NCBI GenBank assembly: GCA_934098385.1
Contig: CAKOOJ010000002.1
Location: 196,665 to 260,664 of the forward strand
DNA: 64,000 nt
Direction of reading: 5' to 3'
DNA from: an uncultured Bacilli bacterium
Lineage (GTDB): Bacteria; Bacillota_I; Bacilli_A; RF39; UBA660
Shown here: positions 9,174-15,777 of the stretch, one piece after another
How positions within the stretch are numbered: position 1 is the stretch's first letter
Layout of the letters: each line of letters begins with the position of its first letter
The notes under the pieces: model-generated
Told to the model about the DNA's origin: nothing
The model's input: the letters and a program-made list of their open reading frames with translations, nothing else
Databases searched by the model: none
Position numbers and translations under genes: made by a program

Positions 9174-10385
9174 ATGGATATAAAAAATAGAATATATGAA
9201 ATACGTGGAAGTAAAATTATGTTAGACAGAGATTTGGCATGTTTGATTGGCTATGAAACACGAGTTTTAAATCAAATTATGAAAAGAAATTTATATAAGT
9301 TTAATATGGAAGATTATTTTCAATTGTCATCTTTTGAATTTAATAATTGGAAATCACAAATTGTGACTTCCAAAGAAGATAAAATAGGTCTTAGAAAACT
9401 TCCGTATGCGTTTACAAAAAATGGAATTAAAATATTAAGCACAATTTTAAGAAAAGAAAATATTGGAGAAACAATTAATGAAATATTAGAAATTTTTGAA
9501 GATAAAAATGAATTGATTTTATCTGGCAAAACTACTTTGAACTCCCTAAATATGGGAGATTGTATACAAAATAGGATATATGAAATTAGAGGACAACTTG
9601 TAATGTTAGATAGTGACTTAGCTAGAATTTATGAATGCATAAATGGAACAAAAACAATTAATTTGGCAGTTAAAAGACATGCTAATAAATTTCCAGAAAG
9701 GTTTATGTTTCAATTAACAGAGAGTGAGTATTATAGTTTGCGGTTTCAATTTGAAACCGCAAATACAAAAACTAGGAGCCTTCCGTATGTATTTACTGAA
9801 CAAGGTGTTGCAATGCTTGCATCAGTGTTAAGAACTAATGTTGCAGATGAAATAAGTGTAAAAATAATGGATGCATTTGTAAAAATGAGGAGATATATTT
9901 CTAATTCATTAATAGAACAAAAATATATTAACGAATTAGTTTTAAAAGATAATAGGAGAATAGAATTATTAGAAGAAACATTTAATCAATTAGAAGTTAA
10001 AAAAGAGCATTTATTTTTTGAAGGACAAATATATGACGCATATTCATTATTAATAAAAATACTAAGTGTTGCAAAAGAAGAAATAATTATAATAGATAAT
10101 TATGCTGGAAGAGAACTATTTGATATATTAAAAGATGTAAAATGTAATATAAAAGTAATAACCAAAAATACAAGTGAAGAATTAATAAAAAAATATAATA
10201 AACAATATAATAATGTAGATGTAATAAAAAATGATGTATTTCATGATAGATTTATAATAATAGATAGAAAAATATTATATCATTCAGGAGCAAGTTTTAA
10301 AGATTTGGGAAATAAATGTTTTGCAATTAATAAAATACAAGATAAAGATTTTTTAGAACTTTTGTTAAATAAAATAAAGTTATAA
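9174..10385 (+). CDS. Tandem ORF6N-domain DNA-binding protein with C-terminal PLD-like domain
   Basis: 403 residues. The ORF6N domain, a KilA-N/Bro-related DNA-binding module of phages and mobile elements, occurs twice. Copy 1 is at about 1-110 (NRIYEIRGSKIMLDRDLACLIG ending LPYAFTKNG) and copy 2 at about 132-240 (NRIYEIRGQLVMLDSDLARIYE ending LPYVFTEQGVAMLASVLR). Copy 1 is the more diverged. A helical linker leads to a C-terminal domain with a phospholipase-D-like half-motif HDRFIIID (HxRxxxxD), then YHSGASFKDLG. This tail is common in stand-alone chromosomal ORF6N proteins. Each ORF6N copy contains a near-perfect DNA palindrome at the equivalent codon (described separately). It has its own strong promoter and sits directly before the ECF/truA cluster. 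It probably acts as a regulator or antirepressor; a mobile origin is likely. Confidence 0.85.
   Translation: MDIKNRIYEIRGSKIMLDRDLACLIGYETRVLNQIMKRNLYKFNMEDYFQLSSFEFNNWKSQIVTSKEDKIGLRKLPYAFTKNGIKILSTILRKENIGETINEILEIFEDKNELILSGKTTLNSLNMGDCIQNRIYEIRGQLVMLDSDLARIYECINGTKTINLAVKRHANKFPERFMFQLTESEYYSLRFQFETANTKTRSLPYVFTEQGVAMLASVLRTNVADEISVKIMDAFVKMRRYISNSLIEQKYINELVLKDNRRIELLEETFNQLEVKKEHLFFEGQIYDAYSLLIKILSVAKEEIIIIDNYAGRELFDILKDVKCNIKVITKNTSEELIKKYNKQYNNVDVIKNDVFHDRFIIIDRKILYHSGASFKDLGNKCFAINKIQDKDFLELLLNKIKL
9347..9373. repeat. In-gene palindrome in ORF6N copy 1
   Basis: Arms TTGGAAATCACAA (9347-9359) and TTGTGACTTCCAA (9361-9373) flank the central base A9360, matching 12 of 13 pairs. The centre is the first base of the codon after a Gln codon, encoding W-K-S-Q-I-V-T-S. 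Confidence 0.85.
9737..9763. repeat. In-gene palindrome in ORF6N copy 2
   Basis: Arms TTTGCGGTTTCAA (9737-9749) and TTGAAACCGCAAA (9751-9763) flank T9750, a perfect 13-1-13 inverted repeat. The centre is again the first base of the codon after Gln, encoding R-F-Q-F-E-T-A. The geometry matches the palindrome in copy 1 but the sequence differs. Confidence 0.9.
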
Positions 10386-10444
10386 TGTGTAAATAGACAT
10401 TGTATCTTTTTTTTGATAAAATTTAATTAGTTAGGGTGGTATGT

Positions 10445-11188
10445 ATGAATATTAGTATAAGACATTTAAATATAACCATAAAATCTGGAGAACTTATTGG
10501 TATAGTGGGTACTAATGGTTGTGGAAAAACTGTACTTTTAAAAATGATATGTGGTAAGTTTAAAAATGATAATATATATATTAATGATAAAAATATAAAT
10601 AATTATAATTTAGAATATAAAAGAAATAATATAGTATGTGTTTTTGATGATAATATTTACAATACTAACAATGTATTAGATGAATTAAAATTTTATTTAA
10701 ATAAATTGAATATTAATAATATAGAAATCGATAATAGAATAAATGAATTTATAGAATATTTTAAATTAAATGAATTAATAAATAAAGAATTTATAGATTT
10801 AAGTACAGAAGATAGAATATATATAAAAATATTATCACTTTTAATAATATTACCTAGTATTATGTGTATAGATGATTTGTTAACTTATTTAGAATTAGAT
10901 AAAAAAATAAAAATATTAAATTATATAAAAGAAAAGAATATAACATTTATAAATGTTACTAGCAATATGGAAGAATTACTTTATATGGATAATATATTAG
11001 TAATGAATAAAGGAAAAAAAGAAATATATGATAATGCTAAAACAGTACTTAATAAAGAAGATATATTTAAAGAATTAGGATTATCATTACCATTTATTTA
11101 TGATATAAATAATTTACTTAAGAGTTATGAACTTATTCATGATAATCATATTGTAGAGAAAGAGTTGGTTGATATATTATGGAGATAA
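10445..11188 (+). CDS. Degenerate ECF transporter ATPase, EcfA1-like
   Basis: 247 residues related to the first ATPase of energy-coupling-factor vitamin transporters. Walker A is intact (GTNGCGKT), but the Q-loop Gln is missing (VFDDN), the LSGGQ signature is reduced to LSTED, Walker B ends I-D-D instead of D-E, and the switch His is replaced (NVTSN). The C-terminus keeps the EcfA-type 'LGLSLPF' segment. ATP may be bound, but normal hydrolysis is doubtful. I chose the ATG at 10445 because AGGGTGG (10433-10439) is spaced for it rather than for the GTG at 10436. The gene order ecfA1-ecfA2-(ecfT)-truA is conserved in Bacillota; ecfT is absent here. Confidence 0.75.
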   Translation: MNISIRHLNITIKSGELIGIVGTNGCGKTVLLKMICGKFKNDNIYINDKNINNYNLEYKRNNIVCVFDDNIYNTNNVLDELKFYLNKLNINNIEIDNRINEFIEYFKLNELINKEFIDLSTEDRIYIKILSLLIILPSIMCIDDLLTYLELDKKIKILNYIKEKNITFINVTSNMEELLYMDNILVMNKGKKEIYDNAKTVLNKEDIFKELGLSLPFIYDINNLLKSYELIHDNHIVEKELVDILWR

Positions 11189-11811
11189 TGTATAGTAATA
11201 GATCTAATGATATATTAAAGAATAATGTTATTACGGGGATTTATGGCGATAAAATTGATTTAATAAAATATGGATTAGATTTTTATGGTATAGAATATGA
11301 TGACGAATGGACTGTAAAAAGATTTCTTAATGGATATAAATTTAAAGTTGATAATAATATATTAGAAATATTTAGTGAGTTAGAAATTAGTTATAGTTTA
11401 CTTAAAAGAAAAATAAAAGATTTAAGTAAAGGACAATTTAAATTGATATTATTAGTGTATACAATATTAAATAAAAAAACAGTTGTTATTTTGGATTATT
11501 TTGATAAAGGATTATCTTATAAATATAAAAGGAGAATAATAAATTATTTAAAAAGTAAATATAATGGAAGTTTAGTTGTTATAAGTAATGATTTAATATT
11601 TTTAAATAATATGTGTAGATATTTAATTGTTTTTAAAGATGCTAATATTGTATATAATGATGTATTTGAAAATATATATAAAAGTAGAATAAAAATTGAT
11701 TATCCTCCTATAGTTAAATTTATAAGACTTGCTAATAAGAAAAATGCTAAATTATCTTATACTGTTGATAATAAAGAATTATTAAAAGATATATATAGGA
11801 GTGTAAGATGA
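11188..11811 (+). CDS. Degenerate ECF transporter ATPase, EcfA2-like, lacking Walker A
   Basis: About 207 residues. The C-terminal segment PPIVKFIRLANKKNAKL followed by KELLKDIYRSVR is characteristic of EcfA2. The N-terminal P-loop is gone (only ITGIYGDKID remains), while the signature survives as DLSKGQ. Walker B is weak (VVILDYFD) and the switch His is absent (VISND). Its losses are complementary to those of its upstream neighbour, which keeps Walker A but lost the signature. The likely start is the ATG at 11188, overlapping the upstream stop as TAATG; an in-frame ATG at 11179 is possible. It overlaps truA by ATGA. Confidence 0.7.
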   Translation: MYSNRSNDILKNNVITGIYGDKIDLIKYGLDFYGIEYDDEWTVKRFLNGYKFKVDNNILEIFSELEISYSLLKRKIKDLSKGQFKLILLVYTILNKKTVVILDYFDKGLSYKYKRRIINYLKSKYNGSLVVISNDLIFLNNMCRYLIVFKDANIVYNDVFENIYKSRIKIDYPPIVKFIRLANKKNAKLSYTVDNKELLKDIYRSVR

Positions 11812-12530
11812 AGTATTTAATAACTGTTAGTTATGATGGTAGTAAATATTATGGGTTTCAAAGATTAAATGATTTACCTAGTATACAAAAAGAATTGGAA
11901 GATGCATTGAGTGTTATAAATAAAGATAGAGTAGAAGTAAAGGGTAGTGGTAGAACAGATAGGGGTGTTCATGCTTTGGGACAAAGATGTCATTTTGAAA
12001 TTAAATATGATATACCATGTGATAGACTTATTAATGCTATAAATAGTTTGTTAAGTAATTATGTTAGAGTAATTGATTGTATTAAAGTTGATGATAATTT
12101 TCATGCTAGATTTAATGTTAAAAGAAAAAAGTATAAATATATAATTAATATGGGAAAATATGATGTTATTAAAGAAGATTATTTATATAATTATTGTAAA
12201 AAGTTAGATATTAAGAGTATGAAGAGTGCTAGTAAATATTTAATTGGTAAACATTCTTATAAAGTATTTGTTAGTGGTGAAAGAGATAATTATAATAGTG
12301 AAATATTTAATATTAATTTTAATAGAGATAAAGATATTCTAACAATAAAATTTATTGGTAAAAGTTTTTATAGATATATGGTTAGAAATATGGTTGGTGC
12401 TTTAATCTTAGTTGGATGTGGTAAAATAAGTATAGAAGAATTTAAAAATATGATAGATAATGAAAATAAAGATTATAGTTATTTAACTGTACCTGCAAAT
12501 GGATTATATTTAGAAAGTGTGGAATACTAA
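11808..12530 (+). CDS. truA: tRNA pseudouridine(38-40) synthase TruA
   Basis: Converts uridines 38-40 in the anticodon arm of tRNAs to pseudouridine. The 240 residues match family length. The catalytic Asp51 lies in GSGRTDRGVHALGQ, and other family features are YDGSKYYGFQ at the N-terminus, FHARF near residue 104 and FYRYMVRNMVGAL near 190. It is the last recognisable gene of the ECF-type cluster and is coupled to both neighbours (ATGA with the ATPase, TAATG with the pilin gene). Confidence 0.95.
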   Translation: MKYLITVSYDGSKYYGFQRLNDLPSIQKELEDALSVINKDRVEVKGSGRTDRGVHALGQRCHFEIKYDIPCDRLINAINSLLSNYVRVIDCIKVDDNFHARFNVKRKKYKYIINMGKYDVIKEDYLYNYCKKLDIKSMKSASKYLIGKHSYKVFVSGERDNYNSEIFNINFNRDKDILTIKFIGKSFYRYMVRNMVGALILVGCGKISIEEFKNMIDNENKDYSYLTVPANGLYLESVEY

Positions 12531-12901
12531 TGAATAAAAAAGGATTTACTTTAATTGAATTAATAACTGTTATAGCATTATTAAGTATTGTTGGAATTAT
12601 AACTTTACCTAAAATAAATAAAGCATTTAAAAGTTCTAGAGCAGACCAATTAGAAGAAGTAAGAGAAAATATAGTTAAAAGTACTGAAGTATATTTAAAT
12701 AATAGTTGTGGAAAAGATAGTTATAATAAATTAATAAAAAATGATAGTATTAGAATATATTTAAGTAGTATTAAAGATTGTGGATTAATTGAAAATAAAA
12801 TATATAATCCAGTTAGTGGCGATTATTTTAATATTGATAATGAATATGTTGATGTTAAAATAGATGAAGTTGGTATATTAGATTATAAATTAAGTTTTTA
12901 G
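12530..12901 (+). CDS. Type IV pilin-like (class III signal peptide) protein
   Basis: 123 residues with a textbook prepilin leader: MNKKG|FTLIELITVIALLSIVG, with cleavage expected after Gly5, Phe at +1 and Glu at +5. A membrane/assembly helix follows, then a small soluble domain with two cysteines near residues 63 and 84 that could form a disulfide. Such pseudopilins build type IV pili or competence (ComG) filaments after processing by a prepilin peptidase. No peptidase, assembly ATPase or other pilin is in the window, so it is an orphan here. Its start overlaps the truA stop. Confidence 0.8.
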   Translation: MNKKGFTLIELITVIALLSIVGIITLPKINKAFKSSRADQLEEVRENIVKSTEVYLNNSCGKDSYNKLIKNDSIRIYLSSIKDCGLIENKIYNPVSGDYFNIDNEYVDVKIDEVGILDYKLSF

Positions 12902-12943
12902 TATAAAATAGATATTATTTTTCATAATAATAATGGTGATATT

Positions 12944-13381
12944 ATGAATGAAAATAAAGAATTCTTAACTTATTTATATCAAGATAGTGATATGGCTTTA
13001 AATAATTTAACTTTGTTGATTAAGAAAATTAATAAGAAAGATAATAAAATTAAAAGAGTAATAGAAGATATTATTAAAGGATATGAAGAATACTTAAAAA
13101 AGATTAAGAAGTATATGAAAGATAATAAATATAGTATTGAAAGTAAACCTTTAATTAGTAAAATGGGTGCATATTTAGGAATAAATATGGAAATTATGAA
13201 AGATAATAGTGATAGTCGTATTGCTGATATGTTGATACAAGGTATGACTATGGGTGTACTTAATGTTAGTAAAAAAATAGATAATTATAAAGATAGAATA
13301 GATAAAGAATTAATTAAGTTAGGAGAAGAATTTAAAGAATATCAACAAAAAAGTATTGATAAATTGAAAGTATATTTATAA
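12944..13381 (+). CDS. Conserved-looking helical protein of unknown function
   Basis: 145 residues, Lys-rich and almost entirely helical. There is no signal or membrane segment, so it is probably a cytoplasmic helical bundle. A central Gly/Met-rich stretch (KMGAYLGINMEIMKDNSDSRIADMLI...) is its most distinctive part. It has a GGTGAT RBS and lies 43 bases after the pilin gene. It precedes the DGR target gene but is separated from it by a terminator. Size and helicity recall DGR accessory protein Avd, but I see no sequence support for that and do not call it so. Confidence 0.7.
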   Translation: MNENKEFLTYLYQDSDMALNNLTLLIKKINKKDNKIKRVIEDIIKGYEEYLKKIKKYMKDNKYSIESKPLISKMGAYLGINMEIMKDNSDSRIADMLIQGMTMGVLNVSKKIDNYKDRIDKELIKLGEEFKEYQQKSIDKLKVYL

Positions 13382-13383
13382 AT

Positions 13384-13397
13384 ATTCGTTAACGAAT
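13384..13397. repeat. Perfect 14-bp palindrome
   Basis: ATTCGTTAACGAAT lies just downstream of the preceding stop codon and just upstream of the terminator. It could be a small operator or part of the terminator region. Confidence 0.4.
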
Positions 13398-13408
13398 AAA
13401 GTGTCTTA

Positions 13409-13434
13409 AAAATGATTGAAATATATCATTTTTT
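13409..13434 (+). terminator. Rho-independent terminator before the DGR target gene
   Basis: Eight-base stem AAAATGAT/ATCATTTT with an eight-base loop running into T residues. It isolates the DGR cassette from the truA operon. Confidence 0.65.
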
Positions 13435-13476
13435 ATTATATAATTTTATTAGATTATGAAAGTAGGGATGATATAA

Positions 13477-15117
13477 ATGTCTAGAAAACAAAGAATAATA
13501 GTAAGTGTTACTGGTATATTTTTAGTATTATTAATATTAGTAGGACTTACATATGCATACTTTTTAACAAAGATAAAAGGGAATGAAAATAATAAATCTA
13601 TTAGTGTTACAACAGCAAATCTTTTACTTGAATATGCAGATGTAAATGATGAATTGATAACAGATAGTGCAGTAGAACCGGGTAAAACATGGACAAAAAC
13701 ATTTGTAGCGACTAATAAAGGAAATAAAACTGTTACATATGGAGTAGCCTTAGAAAATGTAGTAAATACATTAGAAAGAAAAGAAGATTTAGTATATACA
13801 CTAGATTGTAAACAATATTCTAAAACGGGATTTAGTATAGATAAAACAAATAAGACTGTTACTGGAACTATATCTGGAACATGTAATGGAGTAAGTGAAG
13901 AAACAACATTCCCATCAATAGGAACTATATTAGTACAAAATGATATAGCAGATGATAAGGCACAAGTATATACATTACTAGTAACATATAAAGAAACAAA
14001 TACAGATCAAAGTGTAGATATGAATAAAACATTTAGTGCGAAAGCAAATATAGTAGATCCAAATAATTTTAATCCTTATGTTAATGCACCATTAAAAGAT
14101 GTAATAGTGGCAAGTGCTAGTGCAGCAACAACAATTAGTGATGTGACAAGAACAACAATGGGTACAACAGTAACAGAGTTTACTAGTATAAGTGGAGAAA
14201 ATGAACATGTACTTAATAATGCACCAGACGATTATGGAACAAGTTATTACTATTATGGTGCAGTAACAGATAATTATGTGTCATTTGCGAATAAAACATG
14301 GAGAATAGTTAGAATAAATGGTGATGGAAGTGTTAGACTTGTATTAGATGATGTTGCAAAAGATACAAGCGGAAGTGCAATAACAACTAAATTCAATACT
14401 AATTCTAATGATAATGCATATTTAGGATATATGTATGGAACGCCAGGAAGTACAACATATGATGCAACACACAAGAATATTAATGATAGTACAATAAAAA
14501 AAGCAGTAGATAAATGGTATGAAGATAATTTAAAAACTAATTATGGAGAGTTTTTAGCAGATACATTATTTTGTAATGATAAAACATTAGCATCAAATGG
14601 AATAGGTGGAGTTACAACACAACTAGGTTATGGAACAAATAAAACATATTATGCATCAACAGAAAGATTACAATATAGTACAGGAACAACAAGCATAACA
14701 ACTGCAAAACCAACATTTAAATGTGCAGAAAGTGCAACAAATAATTATTCAAGATTTACAGTAGATGTTGCAACACTTTCAAATGGAAATAAAACAAATG
14801 GAGATTTAAAATATCCAATAGGACTTTTAACTGCCGATGAAGTATCGTTTGCTGGTGCTTATAAATATGGTCAAACAAACAAATCATATTATTTATATAA
14901 TTCATCTATAACTTCTTATTGGTGGCTTTCGTCTCCGAACCGCTATTATGGTTCGGTCGCGGTCGAGTGGAGCGTTTATGGTTCGGATGGTAACATCCTC
15001 TACAGCAGCGTCAACCTCACTTACGTTTTCCGCCCTAGTATCAATCTAAAGGCTGAATTGCTGGTAGGTGGAGGAGATGGAACTAGTTCAAATCCGTATA
15101 CTGTAAAGATAAGTTAA
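13477..15117 (+). CDS. DGR target: membrane-anchored surface protein with diversified lectin-like C-terminus
   Basis: 546 residues. An N-terminal anchor (about 8-30) ends LVGLTYAYFL, like TasA/camelysin-type exported proteins, and is followed by a beta-rich domain of about 170 residues. A larger C-terminal domain carries tryptophan/Ser-Pro motifs: TSYWWLSSP (479-487), then EWSV, and finally VFRPSINLKAELL. A WWLSSP...RP core is typical of C-type-lectin-like/formylglycine-enzyme folds used by DGRs. Residues 479-520 are encoded by the VR. Compared with the TR, residues 489, 491, 494, 496, 501, 504, 508-511, 514 and 516 have been changed, all from Asn codons. The frame continues about 26 residues past the VR, ending GGDGTSSNPYTVKIS. 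The role is inferred as ligand or receptor binding at the cell surface. Confidence 0.85.
   Translation: MSRKQRIIVSVTGIFLVLLILVGLTYAYFLTKIKGNENNKSISVTTANLLLEYADVNDELITDSAVEPGKTWTKTFVATNKGNKTVTYGVALENVVNTLERKEDLVYTLDCKQYSKTGFSIDKTNKTVTGTISGTCNGVSEETTFPSIGTILVQNDIADDKAQVYTLLVTYKETNTDQSVDMNKTFSAKANIVDPNNFNPYVNAPLKDVIVASASAATTISDVTRTTMGTTVTEFTSISGENEHVLNNAPDDYGTSYYYYGAVTDNYVSFANKTWRIVRINGDGSVRLVLDDVAKDTSGSAITTKFNTNSNDNAYLGYMYGTPGSTTYDATHKNINDSTIKKAVDKWYEDNLKTNYGEFLADTLFCNDKTLASNGIGGVTTQLGYGTNKTYYASTERLQYSTGTTSITTAKPTFKCAESATNNYSRFTVDVATLSNGNKTNGDLKYPIGLLTADEVSFAGAYKYGQTNKSYYLYNSSITSYWWLSSPNRYYGSVAVEWSVYGSDGNILYSSVNLTYVFRPSINLKAELLVGGGDGTSSNPYTVKIS
14911..15038 (+). repeat. DGR variable repeat (VR)
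   Basis: 128-bp segment matching the TR at 15223-15350. The first 30 bases and last 14 bases are identical. In between are 17 substitutions, every one at a position where the TR has A: 3 A to C, 6 A to G, 8 A to T. No TR base other than A differs. The 3' end (GTTTTCCGCCCTAG) would be the homing-initiation (IMH-like) side. The segment is clearly richer in G+C than the rest of the gene. Confidence 0.97.
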
Positions 15118-15134
15118 GACATGGATAAAGGATT

Positions 15135-15160
15135 CAAAAAGCATAGGCAAATGCTTTTTG
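15135..15160 (+). other. Hairpin between VR and TR (first)
   Basis: Perfect 10-bp stem CAAAAAGCAT/ATGCTTTTTG with loop AGGCAA, starting 17 bases after the stop codon of the target gene. DGRs often need a hairpin/cruciform downstream of VR for efficient homing. It could also act as a weak terminator because the right arm contains five T. Confidence 0.6.
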
Positions 15161-15164
15161 AGGG

Positions 15165-15197
15165 CACATCTAACGGCGAAATCGCGCCGTAGATGTG
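15165..15197 (+). other. Hairpin between VR and TR (second)
   Basis: GC-rich stem of 13 pairs with one bulged A: CACATCT-A-ACGGCG pairs with CGCCGTAGATGTG around the loop AAATCG. It is unusually GC-rich for this genome, has no T-run, and lies 26 bases upstream of the TR. It is likely a functional structure of the TR RNA leader or a homing cruciform. Confidence 0.65.
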
Positions 15198-15222
15198 TGG
15201 GTGTAAATCTAAAAAAATGTGT

Positions 15223-15350
15223 ACTTCTTATTGGTGGCTTTCGTCTCCGAACAACTATAATGGTTCGAACGCGAACGAGTGGAGCGTTAATGGTTCGAAT
15301 GGTAACATCAACAACAACAACGTCAACAACACTAACGTTTTCCGCCCTAG
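15223..15350 (+). repeat. DGR template repeat (TR)
   Basis: 128-bp non-coding donor copy of the VR. Read in the VR frame, it has 15 AAC/AAT codons, the codon type that adenine mutagenesis can turn into many amino acids without making a stop. Twelve of them are altered in the VR. The sequence keeps the same frame (TSYWWLSSP...VFRP), but its open frame lacks a convincing start and RBS, so it is not read as a gene. A DGR reverse transcriptase would copy the TR RNA with errors at A and install the cDNA at the VR. Confidence 0.95.
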
Positions 15351-15724
15351 ATTCCTACTATGTAGAATATTTAATAATATTTGCTATACTGAGTATTAAA
15401 AATATATAATTTTTAATGAGATGAAGTAGATGCTATATGCATTAATCTAATAGATTGGAAACAAGATTTATTCCCTGATTTAATTATAATTAAACTAAAA
15501 ATAGAGTAAGTACACAATATAGTTTATTGTAATCTATGTTGTTATATGGCTTACTATTTTTTTGTGTGAAAATATAAAAATAAAATTAGAATTAAAAAGA
15601 AATTAAAGTATTTAAAAAAGTATGATATTGATAAGTATAGAGTAGTTGTTAATAGTTATAAGGGATATTTTTATGATGTGTAATAGACAAAATTGGCAAA
15701 ATATAAATTGTGTGGAATAATTAT
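15351..15724. other. TR downstream region, no intact gene
   Basis: No reverse transcriptase or other intact frame follows the TR, where many DGRs carry their RT. Only two stop-bounded + strand stretches without start codons are seen: about 25 codons (DAICINLIDWKQDLFPDLII..., near 15431-15510) and about 38 codons ending near 15682 (KYDIDKYRVVVNSYKGYFYDV). They may be gene debris, but neither resembles an RT. Confidence 0.5.
15497..15563 (+). terminator. Probable terminator of the TR transcript
   Basis: Long structured hairpin: outer pairing AGTAAG/CTTACT flanked by A-run/T-run, inner 9-bp stem ACAATATAG/CTATGTTGT, followed by seven T. It could end an RNA that starts upstream of the target gene or the TR. 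Confidence 0.5.
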
Positions 15725-15773
15725 TATAACTCCAAAAAAGTATGAAAATATTTGATTTTTTTGGAGTTATAAA
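15725..15773. terminator. Bidirectional terminator between DGR region and lemA
   Basis: Perfect 16-bp stem TTATAACTCCAAAAAA/TTTTTTGGAGTTATAA with a 17-base loop. The A- and T-runs within the arms let it work on both strands, chiefly for the leftward LemA gene, whose stop is 4 bases away. Confidence 0.75.
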
Positions 15774-15777
15774 AAAA

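Noticed and set aside
12944..13381. Helical gene upstream of the DGR target as accessory protein Avd
   Set aside because: Only size and helicity fit. It lies in the truA operon, separated from the DGR by a terminator, and I see no Avd motifs.
14911..15350. VR/TR pair as an ordinary gene-end duplication or CRISPR-like repeat
   Set aside because: A neutral duplication would diverge at all bases. Here 17 of 17 changes are at adenines of one copy, and there are no spacers or short repeats as in CRISPR.
15158..15409. Small open frames covering the TR read as proteins
   Set aside because: They lack a convincing RBS, differ in frame use, and their content is explained by the TR being a non-coding template.
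15351..15724. RT pseudogene after the TR
   Set aside because: The short frame remnants do not spell any RT motif (no YxDD-like or fingers/palm patterns).
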